From Ambrosia x helenae (taxonomy: Eukaryota; Streptophyta; Magnoliopsida; Asterales; Asteraceae): a stretch of 64,000 nt of DNA. The DNA lies in contig CM061231.1 in assembly GCA_030844895.1 (NCBI GenBank), forward strand, positions 372,001 to 436,000, written 5' to 3'. Shown here piece after piece: positions 24,084 to 35,555 of the stretch. Numbering within the stretch: position 1 is the stretch's first letter; each line of letters starts with the position of its first letter. The notes beneath the pieces are model-generated. The model did no database searches. It had not been told where the DNA came from and was given only the letters and a program-made list of their open reading frames with translations. Both the position numbers and the translations under genes were made by a program.

Positions 24084-25373
24084 TATTACACCTTTATCAT
24101 TAATATTATACAAATGTGCCTAAGTCTTTATTTATCCTAACTCACAACTTATATAGATACATAAATGTATATAAATAATAATAATAATAATATGATTCTA
24201 AATTCTTTTTTTTTTCACATACAAGATTTTTTTTTTTTTTAAATAAAGCCTTGAGTCAAATAGTCAAAGTCCTAGTCAAAGTCTTAGTCAAACAGTCAAA
24301 GTCTTAGTCAAATAGTCAATTCATCATAAAACCTTACTTTATGATGTTGACCAATTTTAATGGCTAATTGACTCCAAAACTAGTATAAAAACCCACCTAT
24401 GACCCATCATACTTTGCACCTCTAAATCGATTGTTTCAATCCGATTAAACTTTCCCTCATACCTTTCTTCTATAGTCTATTACTTCTACAATTGAAGCTT
24501 TGATTATAAGCTCTTGTAATTGGCGAATTGGAAGCTTGATATTCTTTCTTTTTCGTTTTCTTCAATTTGGACTAGCTACGTTGTTGAGTCTTTGGGATTC
24601 GCCTCGCATACATTCACAACACATTATTCTATTTTTTTACGAGACATAACATTTTGCTAAGGTGAGTTTTACATAGCCCCTTTTTCTATTTATCACCATT
24701 TCTGGGGTGAAACATGTTACAACATCATTTTATGCAATTCAACCATCAATGTGTCTATGTGTTTTCTATGTTGCATTATGTCTTGAGCATGATTAGAGTA
24801 AGCACCATTCTAGCATAATCATTAACTCCGTACAAGCCGGCGGTAAACATTGATAGATCTATTGGACTGACAATCCCACCCGGATACGTGCCTCCTACAA
24901 AGGTTGCGTGGGTGTTTGTTATCGTATAACATATTGGACCATGAGCGTATGGTATGTATCATTTTATAACAGTCATCAGGGTTGATTATGCACTCGATTT
25001 ATTTCTAGTATGTTCTCACATATGGACTAGATTGACATGACACATGAATTGCACAACATTTTTATTCATTTTATTATCAAAAACCTATGTAATTCTCACC
25101 AACTTTTGTTGACCCAAAATACTTTCAAAATTAACATGTTTCAGGTAACAATGAAGCTGAGGCTTGAGTTAGCATGAGGATTTAACATGAAGTTTTATTT
25201 GAAGTTATTGAAGTTTTGTTATTTGATATCATGTATTGAATTCCTAGACATCATTTTATATTTGGATATTATGTTTGAATAAATTATTTAAAATTTATAT
25301 TATACCATGTGCTACTGAAACAATCATCAATACGTGGCACCCCGATGTTTCCGCCATCGGTTGGGGTGTTACA
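24000..25373 (+). repeat. 3' LTR of the TR-GAG element
   Basis: Partner of 20968-22338. Differences are few and mostly in microsatellite length. Confidence 0.92.
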
Positions 25374-26341
25374 GTAGTGGTAATTGGTTTGAAGGATAAT
25401 GGTAGTGGTTTAATTTTAAAGAGATATGATAAAGAAGATGAAGAGAGATGAGATATGAAAGCATGTGTGTCAGCTTATAAGGACCAAAGGAGAGATAAAA
25501 AAATGTTATTGCCTAAAATACCCTTTGAAAGAATCTTCAAACATCAAGACGTGGACTAACCTGGGCCTTTAGATGAGGTTTGCAAGGTTTTTTCAAGTGG
25601 AGCTAGTTTTCAATTTAGAATTCCTCTATATATATATATATATATATTGCAAAGGGATTAATCATACATGTCATAATTTTATGCAACCTCTTCTTTGAGA
25701 GATGCCACATAAGATGTGATGTGACAACTATAGACCAATTAGAAAAAAGGAATAAATATGGTTTAACCTAATCTATTAAATGTAAATATTAAACCTTTAT
25801 TATTTTCTCTCTCATGTTTTTTCCCAAAACTTTTAAACGTTAAGATCTTTTATACACGAGATTTTTTAAAGAAAAAAATCACACCAATTTAACGAGCGTT
25901 TTATTATCTTTCCAATGAATACCATAGTGCTATATAAAAACGGAGAAAAAAACGACTATTTTTGTAACCCGACATGTATTGTGTCAGGTTTGGGATTAGT
26001 TTAAAAAAAATGTGGGTTTGGGTCGGGCCTGGGATTAGGTGATACCTGACCCAATTACCCGAAGCCACATACCCAAATACCCGAACTATATACCCGATCA
26101 TATACCCATGAATTTTTAACACATCACATAACCCTTAGACTAATGCGTTCGATATTTCAGTAAATAACTTTTTTTCCTTATTTCATGTTAGTTCTTTTTA
26201 GAATGATCGATTACAAACTTCCGAATTCATTTGACATTATATAATATTTTGTACTGGCACTAGATTTATACCCTAGCGCAGAGATTCGTTTTTTTTTTAT
26301 ATTAGAATATGATAACTTATGGCAGAGATTTGTTTAAAATA

Positions 26342-26389
<48 letters not shown>

Positions 26390-26649
26390 CATTAATCATA
26401 TATTGGTAAGTCATTAATTATGTTGTCACATTAGATATTTTATTATGTCATATTAGATATTTCAACCCGGGACGCTCCCGGGATAAAAACTAGTTTAATA
26501 TATAATGTTTCTATAACTTTTAATATATAACAAGCATTGAGCTAAGCCTTGTGCTTTTCGGTTACAACGCGGCGTAAAGTCAGAGCGTAGCCTGACATTA
26601 CAAACATCTAGCCTGCTTGTTTTTTTTCCTTGACCAACAAAAACAATAT

Positions 26650-26863
26650 ATCTATACAAAGTGTTTTTTTGTGAGAAGTGTGAGAAGGTGTTTTGGCCAT
26701 TGGATCATCTTAATCTATGGTATGAATTAAGTGAGTGACATTTTAGTAATTAGTGTTATAATATTAATAATAAATTACATGGTTGAGGGGTATTAAAGTA
26801 AATTAGACACCCATATTTAATTGATACCTCTTAAAAAATGGAAACCACCATTAATTCTCATTA

Positions 26864-26897
<34 letters not shown>

Positions 26898-27801
26898 TCT
26901 ATCACCTCTCTCTCTCTCTCACTTGCTCCTCTCTCTGCGCCTCCTACCAGAACACATTTTTCAACAACATAAAACAATCTTTAATATTTTAATTATTATT
27001 AGTGTTACATGCATTTTTCTTTTGTTCTTTTACATATTATGCGTATAATAATATTCTAACATGCAACAATCCAAAACTGGAGGGCTTTCTAGGCGGCATC
27101 AACTTTACTGGATTTATGTTTAAGGTAAAGAGAGTTTTTTTTAGGAATGAAGATGAAGACGACATCCGGTGATAATGGATCATTGTGTTTTATCTTCATT
27201 GGTGTGTTTCATGGTGTATTATTTTATACATTTGTTTATTGTTGTGTTTTATGTTCAAAGGATTTTTGTGTGGTTTAGTGTTTTTTGAATTTAAAACACA
27301 TTTTAAATATATGTATAGTTGTGTTTTAAAGTACATTCTAGTGTGTTCTTTGAATGTGTTACTGATTGTGTTTGATGAAGATAAAACACACTGGATTATG
27401 GAGAAGATGATGATAAAACACACAGGACTGTTAAAACACAAAGTTGATAATATGGTGATAAAACACACGGGTATGAACGTAAAACACCATACCTTGTATA
27501 AAGAATAACTAAAAATATACCTTAAACATAAAACACTACACGTTGATTGTTAAAACACTATGACGTTAGTAATGACGATGATGATGGTGACTAGAACCAT
27601 TCTCTCTCTCTCTTCTCTTGTCTCTCTCTCTTTACCTATTTTTATGCCATCTCTCACCTCTCTTACCAAAATTATAATTTTTATCATTATTTAATAGTAT
27701 GTAAAAAATTACTAAAATGCCCAAACACCTTGTGCCACATGTCACTCCCATATTAGTTTTCACACTTCTCACAAAAAAATAGATTTGTACAAGAACCTAA
27801 A

Positions 27802-27802
<1 letters not shown>
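26650..27802. mobile_element. TIR element 1 of the GTGAGAAGTGTGAG family
   Basis: The inverted ends share TTTTTTTGTGAGAAGTGTGA, with ACAAA outside it. The right end is next to (TA)n at 27804-27832. The outermost left bases seem lost. The interior is AT-rich, holds a TC-rich tract and repeats TAAAACAC/GTGTTTTA many times. The 107-codon open frame at 27185-27508 comes from these repeats, not from a gene. Confidence 0.7.
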
Positions 27803-27832
<30 letters not shown>

Positions 27833-27834
<2 letters not shown>

Positions 27835-28245
27835 TCAGGATCCTGTACAAAGTACATTTTTCGTGAGAAGTGTGAGAAGTATTAAAAATTGATACTTAGG
27901 CATCATTTTTTGAAATTAGTCGTGATGTTTTGGATTGTTTTGCCTATAAAAACACCAAACATAACAATTAAAAACCGAAAACAATGTATTTTAGGCTTAA
28001 AACTTAAAACACCATGCTAAGAACATTAACAGTGTGTTTTAAGTGTTAAGTAGTGTGTTTTAGCTGTTTTTTAAATTTAATGACTATAATACATTGTATT
28101 GTGTTTTAGATTGTTGTGTTTCGTGTTTTTCAAGTTAAAACAACCTAAAACATCATTCCTAAATCCAAAACATGATGTCTACATGTCAATTCTTAGTCCT
28201 TCTCACACTTCTCACGAAAAATATACTTTGTACAGGATCCTAAAC
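27833..28245. mobile_element. TIR element 2 (MITE) of the same family
   Basis: 413 bp with inverted ends of over 40 bp. Both contain AGGATCCTGTACAAAGTA and then TTTTTCGTGAGAAGTGTG, with one difference between the two. Flanked by TA microsatellite on both sides, so a 9-bp TA duplication is possible. The interior again carries AAAACAC motifs. No coding sequence. Confidence 0.85.
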
Positions 28246-28376
28246 ATATATATATATATAGCCCCAGCTAGAGACTGGAAACGGAACATACAAACTCCAA
28301 AACCGGAAACGAAACAAGAAACAAACTACAACAGGTCCGAAACATCAAACATGGCCCATTTATCCCAACATAAAGG

Positions 28377-29528
28377 CTACAAATTCGACCTGTTAGCAAT
28401 CCAGGAGAACGCATCCTCTTTAATCGCTTCAACAGTGTGCCTAATCGGAATGAAGGTACCCTCAAAACCCATGCTGTTTCTCGCTTTCCAAATATTCCAA
28501 ACAGTGGCGACAGCAACCAAATGGACCATCTTCTTCCATCTTTTACTTCCTGGATTGTCAATAATGTGCTGCACCATGTCCACCAGCTTGTTACAATTCA
28601 GCGGCCAAGAAACGCGAATCCAAGCTAGGACGTTCCACCAGATTGACCGGGCAAAAAGACACTCAGTAAATAAGTGTTCCGTTGTTTCAGAACCATACCC
28701 ACACCTTTCACAAAGCGTATTTTGCAACTGAATACCCTGGCTAACCAATTCTGTCTTAGCGGCGATCCTGCCCATGAAGGCTCTCCACATCAGAATACAA
28801 CACTTATAAGGAGCCCACGCATTCCAGATAAACTTAGGGCCTAATACTTGACCTATATCAGCTGCCATAATGTCCATTCTCAGGCTTTTAGTATTAAAAT
28901 CAAGGTCTGAATCGTTGTACCAGATCCACCGGTCCGGACAGGAAGTTAAATGGCAATCAATCAGAATGTCCTTCAAGACATCGGGGCTCTGCAGCTCCTG
29001 AACAGATCTGGGCTCGCGAATCCAATCCCAACCCCATTCAAGTATGCCCTCGATACTAACATAGTTGTCTTCCACTGTCGCATCTTTAAATTTCGCCAAT
29101 TTATACAAACCCGGGAACAAATCAGAGAACGCTTGAGAGCCGACCCATTTATCTTTCCAAAAGGAGGTTTTGTCCCCTACGCCAATCTTCACAGAGAGTT
29201 TTTCGGTAACGTTTATACCAAGCCGATCCAAAATCTCACCCATATACGAGATGTCCTTCCAAATACCGGGAATTGTCTTCTTGGCCGGAACCATACCAAC
29301 ACTCGTTTTTGACCGGTGGACCGCCTGAATAACTTTAACCCACAGTTGGTTTGGGTTTTGTTTGAATCGCCACCACCATTTAGCAAGCATAGCAATATTG
29401 AAATTTTCAATGCCCTTGATTACGAGTCCACCGAATTTCTTTGGGACTATCATTTTCGACCACCGGACCCATCTTATCTTCTGACCGGTACCCACTTTAC
29501 CCCAGACAAAATCCCTTCTCAGACCCAT
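28377..29528 (-). pseudogene. LINE ORF2 C-terminal part (zf-RVT domain)
   Basis: 383 residues from the end of a plant L1-type ORF2. The zinc-binding RT-associated domain (zf-RVT) is visible as FIWNAWAPYKCCILMWRAF, then CERCGYGSETTEHLFTEC, then ARSIWWNVLAW. The upstream part (VPKKFGGLVIKGIENFNIAMLAKWWWRF, here as VPKKFGGL and NIAMLAKWWWRF) matches the connector after the RT domain. Endonuclease and RT catalytic motifs are absent because the insertion is 5'-truncated. The apparent start codon is formed by the last bases of the target duplication, so it is not a native start. No premature stop, suggesting a young copy. Confidence 0.85.
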
Positions 29529-29542
29529 CTAGCCTGCTTGTT

Positions 29543-30770
29543 CTTTTTTAAAAGTAATTTCTTAAGTACATTGCTTTTCTTTTTCTTTTTCTTTTTATCT
29601 ACTACAATAACGTTTTCTTCACACTTTTCATTTCTTATTTTACTATTGAAGAAAGCAATATATGTACATGAAAGAAAAGGTTGTTTATCAAGCAAAAAAA
29701 AACCACTTTATTTTAGCACATAGCTGGTTCTAGTTCAACTGTTCAAGCACATGACTTCAACAACAAAAACCCTTTTGTAAGCAGAAGAAACAAACAAATT
29801 CCTCTTCACTATCTCTGATGGCAACCATAACCACCACCAAGTCCTGGCCACTGTCTTCTATCTCTCTAAAGCGACCAGCAAGCCACGCACCTCCCTAAAA
29901 GTTCGACCTCCTTTCTGCCACAACGCAACAGCGGTAGGCAAATTGTTGACTGAATGACCCTTCTGCCGCCGCCGACACCACCAAACACACTATTTTAAGC
30001 GGATCTGGCTACATCCCGATCCAGCCAAAATACCTGGTCGGAGATGGTGGACTGGATGGGGATGGCGGTTTTATCGCCGGAAGAAACCGCAGTCGGGTTT
30101 TCACTCGTGTTTCTGATGGTGTGGTTAATCAGAGGCTGACATCTGCTTTTTCAGGGGTTGTTGTTTCCACTTTAGATCCAGAACGTACGTGTGAGCTTTG
30201 TAACCGACGATGGTCGTAGAGTCGTCGGTGGTGTGTGCGATAGCTAATTTTTAGTGGTGTCGCCGCCTTGCGAGTTTAAAATATTATAGAAAAATAAACT
30301 TAAAAACACAGTATAATACAAATGTGAACAATATCGTAATAGTGTAATATTTCATACGAAACATTCTATTATATTCTATTCTATATATTACTAAAACACA
30401 ACGTATATTACTAAAACACAACGTCAGTGGCCGTCCGTTTTTTGCAATCACAGTTCACCACGTGTCAGGCAATCAGTGGGCACTTTAATTTTGACATGAG
30501 TATAGATGGTAACTTGCATGTTAAGTTGTTAGTTAGCCTTAAGAGTACACTTCAGTGGAAGCTTCATTTTGTTTGCAGTGCACTTCAATGGAACCTTCAT
30601 GTTACTAGGTACTATATCCCCACACTCATATATATTTCCTATTTTCTGATATTATACATCCATTATACTAATTTGTCTTTGATATCCAATTAGGGTTTTA
30701 TTCCAATTTCATAAAAAAAATTCAAAAAAAAAAAAAAAAATTCTGTTAGGGCTTCAACTTGTGAGTGTAA
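29543..30770. other. Region between the LINE and the NLR
   Basis: No credible gene. A poly(T/C) stretch around 29570-29600 is followed by a GC-richer patch with CCACC and CGCC motifs (29820-30280). At 30361-30425 lie two copies of TATTACTAAAACACAACGT. A CATATATATTT stretch near 30630 and the A run at 30713-30740 lie just upstream of the NLR start codon. Confidence 0.5.
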
Positions 30771-33058
30771 TTGTCAATGTCTATTGTAGCTGAGACTGCT
30801 TTAGAGTTAGGAATCAATGAGTTACTGAAAGTAGTTGTAAGCCAGGCTATACAAGCTGCAAGAATCAGAACCCTAGTTAAAGCCCTTGAAAAAACCCTAA
30901 AAGTTATCGAGCGGATGTTTCGCGAAAGCTCAAGATTGAGCAGCGTGTCGGATCTTCCCCAAAATGAGATTGAAATGTTCATATCTCATCTGCAGAAAGG
31001 GAAAGAGCTTGTTGTCAAGTGCTCAAGGATTAAGTTCTGGAATGTGTACCAGAAATTAGTTTATTCGAATAAGCTTGTTCGACTTAACAACGAGCTCTTG
31101 AGGTTTTTCCAGATAGAAGTGCCGGCGATAACGATGAGCAATAGTATGAGGAGTTTGGTTAGGGTTAATGATTTATCGGATAGAGTGGATCGAGTACTTT
31201 CTGCTGTTAGTACTCATGTGTGTGTTAATCGTGGTTTATGTGGAGTTCCGGGTATTCCTGAGCATGTTATTGGGTTCAATTTGCATCTTGAGGAGTTGAA
31301 GCGTAGACTGCTTGATTACGGCACGCAGGTGTTGGTGGTTTCGGGTCCTGGAGGTTGTGGAAAGACTACTTTAGCCAAGATGCTCTGTCATGACAATCAA
31401 ATAAAAGGTATCGGACAGTTGTTTATTTCTGTATTTATATATGCAGCAATAACCGTGACATATCTGAGATCATGTTCTTAATGTAATATGTTTGTATATT
31501 ATATTGACAGGTTTATTTGGTGAAAATATCATTTATGCTACGGTCTCTAGACAGTCGAGTCTTCAAATCATTATCAAGAAAATATTTGAACACTATGGCG
31601 AAAACCATCCTGAGTTTGTAACCGATGAAGACGCCAGTAATCAAGTTGAAAACTTGATGAAGAAATGGGATCAAATAACATGCTTCTGGTCCTGGATGAC
31701 GTGTGGTCTGAATCTGAGTCCGTAATTCAGAATCTGAAGTTCCAAATACCAGGATACAAAGTTTTGGTTACATCAAGATTCTTGTTTCCAAGGTTTAATT
31801 CCACATATGAGTTGGGCTTGTTGAATGATGAAGATGCGAGAACTCTTTTTTGCTACTCTGCGTTTCCATGTGACGGGATTCCCGTTAATGTGACAGATGA
31901 TCTTGTGAACAAGGTAAAGATAGAAAAACAAACCTCTCCTGAACTCTTGAAAATAGCTGTTTTATATTTAGATATAGGAATATAGCAATATATGTATCTA
32001 ACTTTGATTGTGCTTACGGATTTAGATTGTTAAATTCTGCAAGGGACTTCCGTTGGCCCTAACTGTAGTGGGTGCTTCGCTATGCGGACAACCTGTTATC
32101 AAATGGAAAACAACTCTCAAGAAATGGTCGGAAAGCGGATCTATTTTGCAGTCAAACGGCAACATACTTCTTAGTCTGAAGTCAAGTGTCGATGCACTGG
32201 ATGAGTTGCCAAACGTTAAAGAATGTTTCTTGGATTTGGGTTCATTTCCTGAAGATGAACGGATTTCAGCGACGGTTCTTCTGGATATGTGGGTGGAATT
32301 GTACAATCTTGATCATGAGGGAATGTACACATGTGAACATCTTCTTGAACTCTCATTAAGAAATCTCATCAATCTTGTTTCCGTAAGGTAAACGATTTCT
32401 TGCATTATACACTAGATGTCATGTGTCTATTATTAAACCAATTTTCATATGATTTTACAGGAAAGATGTTGGTGAACTAGACGGCTATTGTAATGAGCTT
32501 TATGTTACACAACATGATTTGCTAAGAGAATTAGCCATCCATCTGAGCAGCCAAGAACCTGTTGTAGAAAGAAAACGGCTTTTCATAGAATTTCATAGGA
32601 ACGAGTTTCCCGCATGGTGGATTGCACAAACAGAACAACCCGTCAATGCCCGTATCTTATCTATTTCAACAGGTTGCGTTTCTTTCTAGCCACTTTTTAT
32701 GCTTAACCCAACAAGCATAAAACTAATAAAAATATTTAACTGCAGATGAAGCGTTCGGTTCAATTTGGTATGATCTACATGCACCTAAAGTTGAAGTATT
32801 GACGTTGAGTATAAGGAGTAAAGATTACACGCTAGCCGAGTTCATCAAAAGAATGGGACAACTGAAGGTTCTAAATATTACAAGCTACAGCGATTACTCT
32901 TCTCAGCTACACAACCTTTCATTGATGGGGTGTTTATTAAACCTTAGAACAGTTCGATTCCAACATGTTTCGGTTGCCTCTATTCAACCTATCCTTGCAT
33001 TGAGGAATTTAAGGAAACTTTCATTTGTTATGTGTCAGATAGGTAACACTTTGATGAC

Positions 33059-35024
33059 TGATATGAGCAAAATGAGCGGGAAAGATAGTTAGATAGGTAG
33101 TTGATAATAAGGGTAGAATAGTCATTTGTATTGTGTTGTAAATGTTGACTATATAAGTCAACATATGTGTTAGTTAGTGGCAGTTAATCAAATAACAACT
33201 TTTCCCGCCTTATTCTATTTCTCTTTCATTGTTAATATCCATAGCTTAATTCTACAAGATCTGTCCTTCGATCTTCAGATTCAGCTAAGTGTTTGTTCAT
33301 ACAAGCTTAATAGATGATATTAAGCAGTCTTGGGAAGAAGATTTGGATGTTAGAAAGTTGATTCAAGAAATACAATCTAATCCTGCAAGTCACAAGAATT
33401 ATACTTGGCAGAATGAAGAATTGAGAAGGAAGGGTAAATTGGTAATTGGCAATGTCCCTTCATTGAAGTTGAGAATTTTAAACTGGGTGCATGATTCTGC
33501 TCAAGGGGGGCATTCTGGAGTGCAAGCTACATTGAAGAGGATGAGTAGGTTGTTTTATTGGTCTAAAATGAAGAGGAGTGTTAAGTCATATGTTCAGGGC
33601 TATACTGTCTGTCAACAATGTAAATATGATACAGCTGCTTCTCCTGGTCTACTACAACCTTTACCCATTCCTTAGGGGGTGTGGGAAGACATCTCTATGG
33701 ATTTTGTGGAGGGATTACCTTTATCAAGGGGTAAATCTGTGATATGGGTAGTGGTGGATAGATTGAGTAAAGCTGCCCACTTTATTGCTTTATCACATCC
33801 ATACACTGCCATAGATGTGGCCCAATTGTTTCTTGATCATGTTTATAAGCTGCATGGGAGTCCTAAGACTATAGTTTCTGATAGAGACAGGGTGTTCATC
33901 AGAACTTTCTGGAAGGAATTTATGATTTTGTTAGGTATTGAACAGTGTATGTCAAGTTCATACCACCCTCAGTCAGATGGACAAACTGAAGTCCTTAATA
34001 GGTGTTTGGAGGGGTACTTAAGGAATATGTGCTTTGAGAAGCCTGCTGATTGGATGAGATGGTTACCCTTAGCTGAGTATTGGTATAACACTAGTTACCA
34101 GTCAGCTATTAAGACCACTCCTTTTGAAATTGTATATGGCCAACCACCTCCATTGCATCTGCCTTACTTGCCAGGTGAAAGTTCTGTTGAGGTGGTAGAT
34201 AGGAGTTTGACTGCCAGAGAGCAAGTGATTGCTTTATTGAAAGATAACTTGACAATGGCTCAGAATAAGATGAAGCAAATGGCTGACAGGAAGAGAAGTG
34301 ATAGACAGTTTGTGGTGGGTGATTGGGTGTTCTTAAAACTGAAACCTTATAGACAGACCTCAGTTCATCAGAGACCAAATCAAAAGCTTGCAGCCAAGTA
34401 TTATGGACCTTACAAAATTGTAGCAAGGGTGGGCAATGTAGCTTATACATTGGATTTACCTGTTGGATGCAGCATTCATCCTACAGTACATGTCTCCTTG
34501 CTTAAAAAATTTTATGGTCCTGACCCAGTTAGACAATCTGTGTTGCCTGTGGAAGTTCAAGATGTTAAGCAGCCTAAGTGTGTTTTGGATAAAAGGGTAG
34601 TTAAAAGAAATAATGCAGTGTGTGTACAGTGGTTGATACAGTGGACTGGAACTGAGCTTGAGGATGCTGTTTGGGAGAATGCTAGCATGATTGCAGAAAA
34701 GTTTCCAAAATTTGATCCTTGGGGACAAGTATCTTCTCAAGGAGAGGGTATTGATATGAGCAAAATGAGCGGGAAAGATAGTTAGATAGGTAGTTGATAA
34801 TAAGGGTAGAATAGTCATTTGTATTGTGTTGTAAATGTTGACTATATAAGTCAACATATGTGTTAGTTAGTGGCAGTTAATCAAATAACAACTTTTCCCG
34901 CCTTATTCTATTTCTCTTTCATTGTTAATATCCATAGCTTAATTCTACAAGATCTGTCCTTCGATCTTCAGATTCAGCTAAGTGTTTGTTCATTACAAGC
35001 TAATCACAAACACAACCCTTATCA
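33059..35024 (+). mobile_element. Deleted chromovirus-like LTR element in the NLR
   Basis: The downstream LTR (34752-35024, 273 bp) has ends TGATA/TATCA. The upstream LTR starts at 33059 and is cut short near 33310. The exact duplication ATGAC occurs at 33054-33058 and 35025-35029. The shared 240 bp of the two LTRs look identical. A deletion running from inside the upstream LTR into pol removed the primer site, gag, protease, RT and RNase H, leaving only integrase. A TATA-like TATATAAG lies in each LTR. Confidence 0.9.
33289..34785 (+). pseudogene. Integrase remnant with chromodomain-like tail
   Basis: The 3' third of a Ty3 pol. First comes a zinc-binding HHCC region (H in VHDSAQGGH, then VCQQC). 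Next is the integrase core with MDFVEGLP, IVSDRD and SDGQTEVLNR, giving the D, D and E catalytic residues. The C-terminal GPYKIV region and a chromodomain-like QWLIQWTGTELEDAVWEN stretch follow. A single in-frame TAG at 33673-33675 separates the zinc-binding part from the core. The last codons read into the LTR. The chromodomain-like tail suggests a chromovirus. Confidence 0.88.
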
Positions 35025-35555
35025 ATGACTTGTTCCACTGAGTCGGCTTACACACTATCAAAACTCGCGGATCTTGAAATCGATATGTGTTATGATCTGA
35101 AAGAACTACCATCAGGACTATGTAATCTCGTTCATCTCCAGAAACTCAGCATCACCAATTGTCAAGAGCTTCATGTTCTCCCTAAAGGGTTAGGGAGCTT
35201 ATCAAACCTTGAATTCTTGAGGCTTCATTGCTGCACGAAGCTGCAAGAACTACCCGAATTGATTGGTAGTTTGCGCAGTCTAAATTTTGTTGATGTATCT
35301 GATTGTTTGAGCATAAGTGTGCTTCTGCCTGAAGAAATTGGTGAACTGTGTGGTATAAGAGTGCTTAAGATGAATGGTTGTATAGGGTTGCAAGAATTGC
35401 CTGTGTCTATGAGCAAGTTGTTGCAGTTAGAAGATGTGATATGCGACGAGGAGACGTTGCATCTGTGGATGGAGTTTAAAGGCGTTATTCGTAATTTGAA
35501 GATAAATGTTGTTGAAGATGACAGGTTTGAAAGTTTTATGAAGATCGTTAAGTAA

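Larger units (their letters stand above)
20968..25373 (+). mobile_element. TR-GAG type LTR retrotransposon (gag only)
   Basis: LTRs at 20968-22338 and 24000-25373 (about 1.37 kb, almost identical) begin TGTAACATCGC and end TGTTACA. They are flanked by exact GTAGT duplications (20963-20967, 25374-25378). A Met-initiator primer site lies at 22342-22354 and a purine tract AAAAGTAGGGAGAC just before 24000. The 1.66-kb interior encodes only a shortened Gag-like protein, with no protease, RT, RNase H or integrase. It therefore fits the TR-GAG class, which needs enzymes from an autonomous partner. The LTR core and the 3' non-coding part match the element at 7214-13979. Near-identity of the LTRs means a young insertion. 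Confidence 0.93.
19404..25626. mobile_element. MULE-like TIR element in (TA)n, split by a retroelement
   Basis: The left end reads GGGGAGGGATAATTTGAAAAC; the right end read from the other strand is GAGGAATTCTAAATTGAAAAC. Both sit in TA microsatellite, so the target duplication is hidden. Without the retrotransposon at 20968-25373 it is about 1.8 kb. It holds a minisatellite, CCA-rich low-complexity sequence near 20640-20690 and no transposase. The terminus matches the MITE at 18944-19350. Confidence 0.7.
19364..26493 (+). mobile_element. Helitron copy A, split by nested elements
   Basis: The 3' end (about 25640-26493) is homologous to Helitron copy B at 36004-37665. It finishes with the hairpin CCCGGGAGCGTCCCGGG (read on the opposite strand), then ATAAAAACTAG and T. 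In copy B a (TA)n tract follows the 5' TC. Here the corresponding tract has been entered by the MULE-like element 19404-25626, so the original 5' end (A then TCTATATC) probably lies at 19364. A simpler reading starts it at 25625. Without the nest it is about 0.9 kb and has no Rep/helicase. A degenerate (AAT)n microsatellite lies at 26341-26388. Confidence 0.7.
26605..29542 (-). mobile_element. 5'-truncated L1-type LINE with 17-bp duplication
   Basis: The direct repeat CATCTAGCCTGCTTGTT lies at 26605-26621 and 29526-29542. On the minus strand the element begins at 29525 inside the RT-downstream part of ORF2 and ends in a short A tail (T run at about 26620-26627). That is how target-primed reverse transcription leaves a truncated LINE. 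Two TIR elements (about 26650-27802 and 27833-28245) later landed in its 3' part. Confidence 0.75.
30771..35555 (+). pseudogene. NRG1: NRG1-like helper NLR (RPW8-NB-ARC-LRR), disrupted
   Basis: Helper immune receptor that acts downstream of TIR-type sensor NLRs. Exons I read are 30771-31407, 31511-31913, 32026-32387, 32461-32672 and one from about 32747 to 35555 broken by a retrotransposon at 33059-35024. An RPW8-type N-terminal domain (about residues 1-150) is followed by P-loop GPGGCGKTTLAK, LLVLDDVW (kinase 2), LVTSRF, GLPLAL, CFLDLGSFPEDE and VTQHDLLRELA (MHD-equivalent QHD), then leucine-rich repeats ending KIVK. Besides the insertion, one base is missing near 31665 in an A run just before kinase 2, shifting the frame. 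The CFLDLGSFPED motif, the QHD and the CDEE...LW...RNL ending point to NRG1 rather than ADR1. I see a pseudogene; a null allele in this individual is the alternative. Confidence 0.88.

Noticed and set aside
28099..28731. A 210-codon plus-strand frame
   Set aside because: It is antisense to the LINE ORF2 and runs into the neighbouring TIR element.
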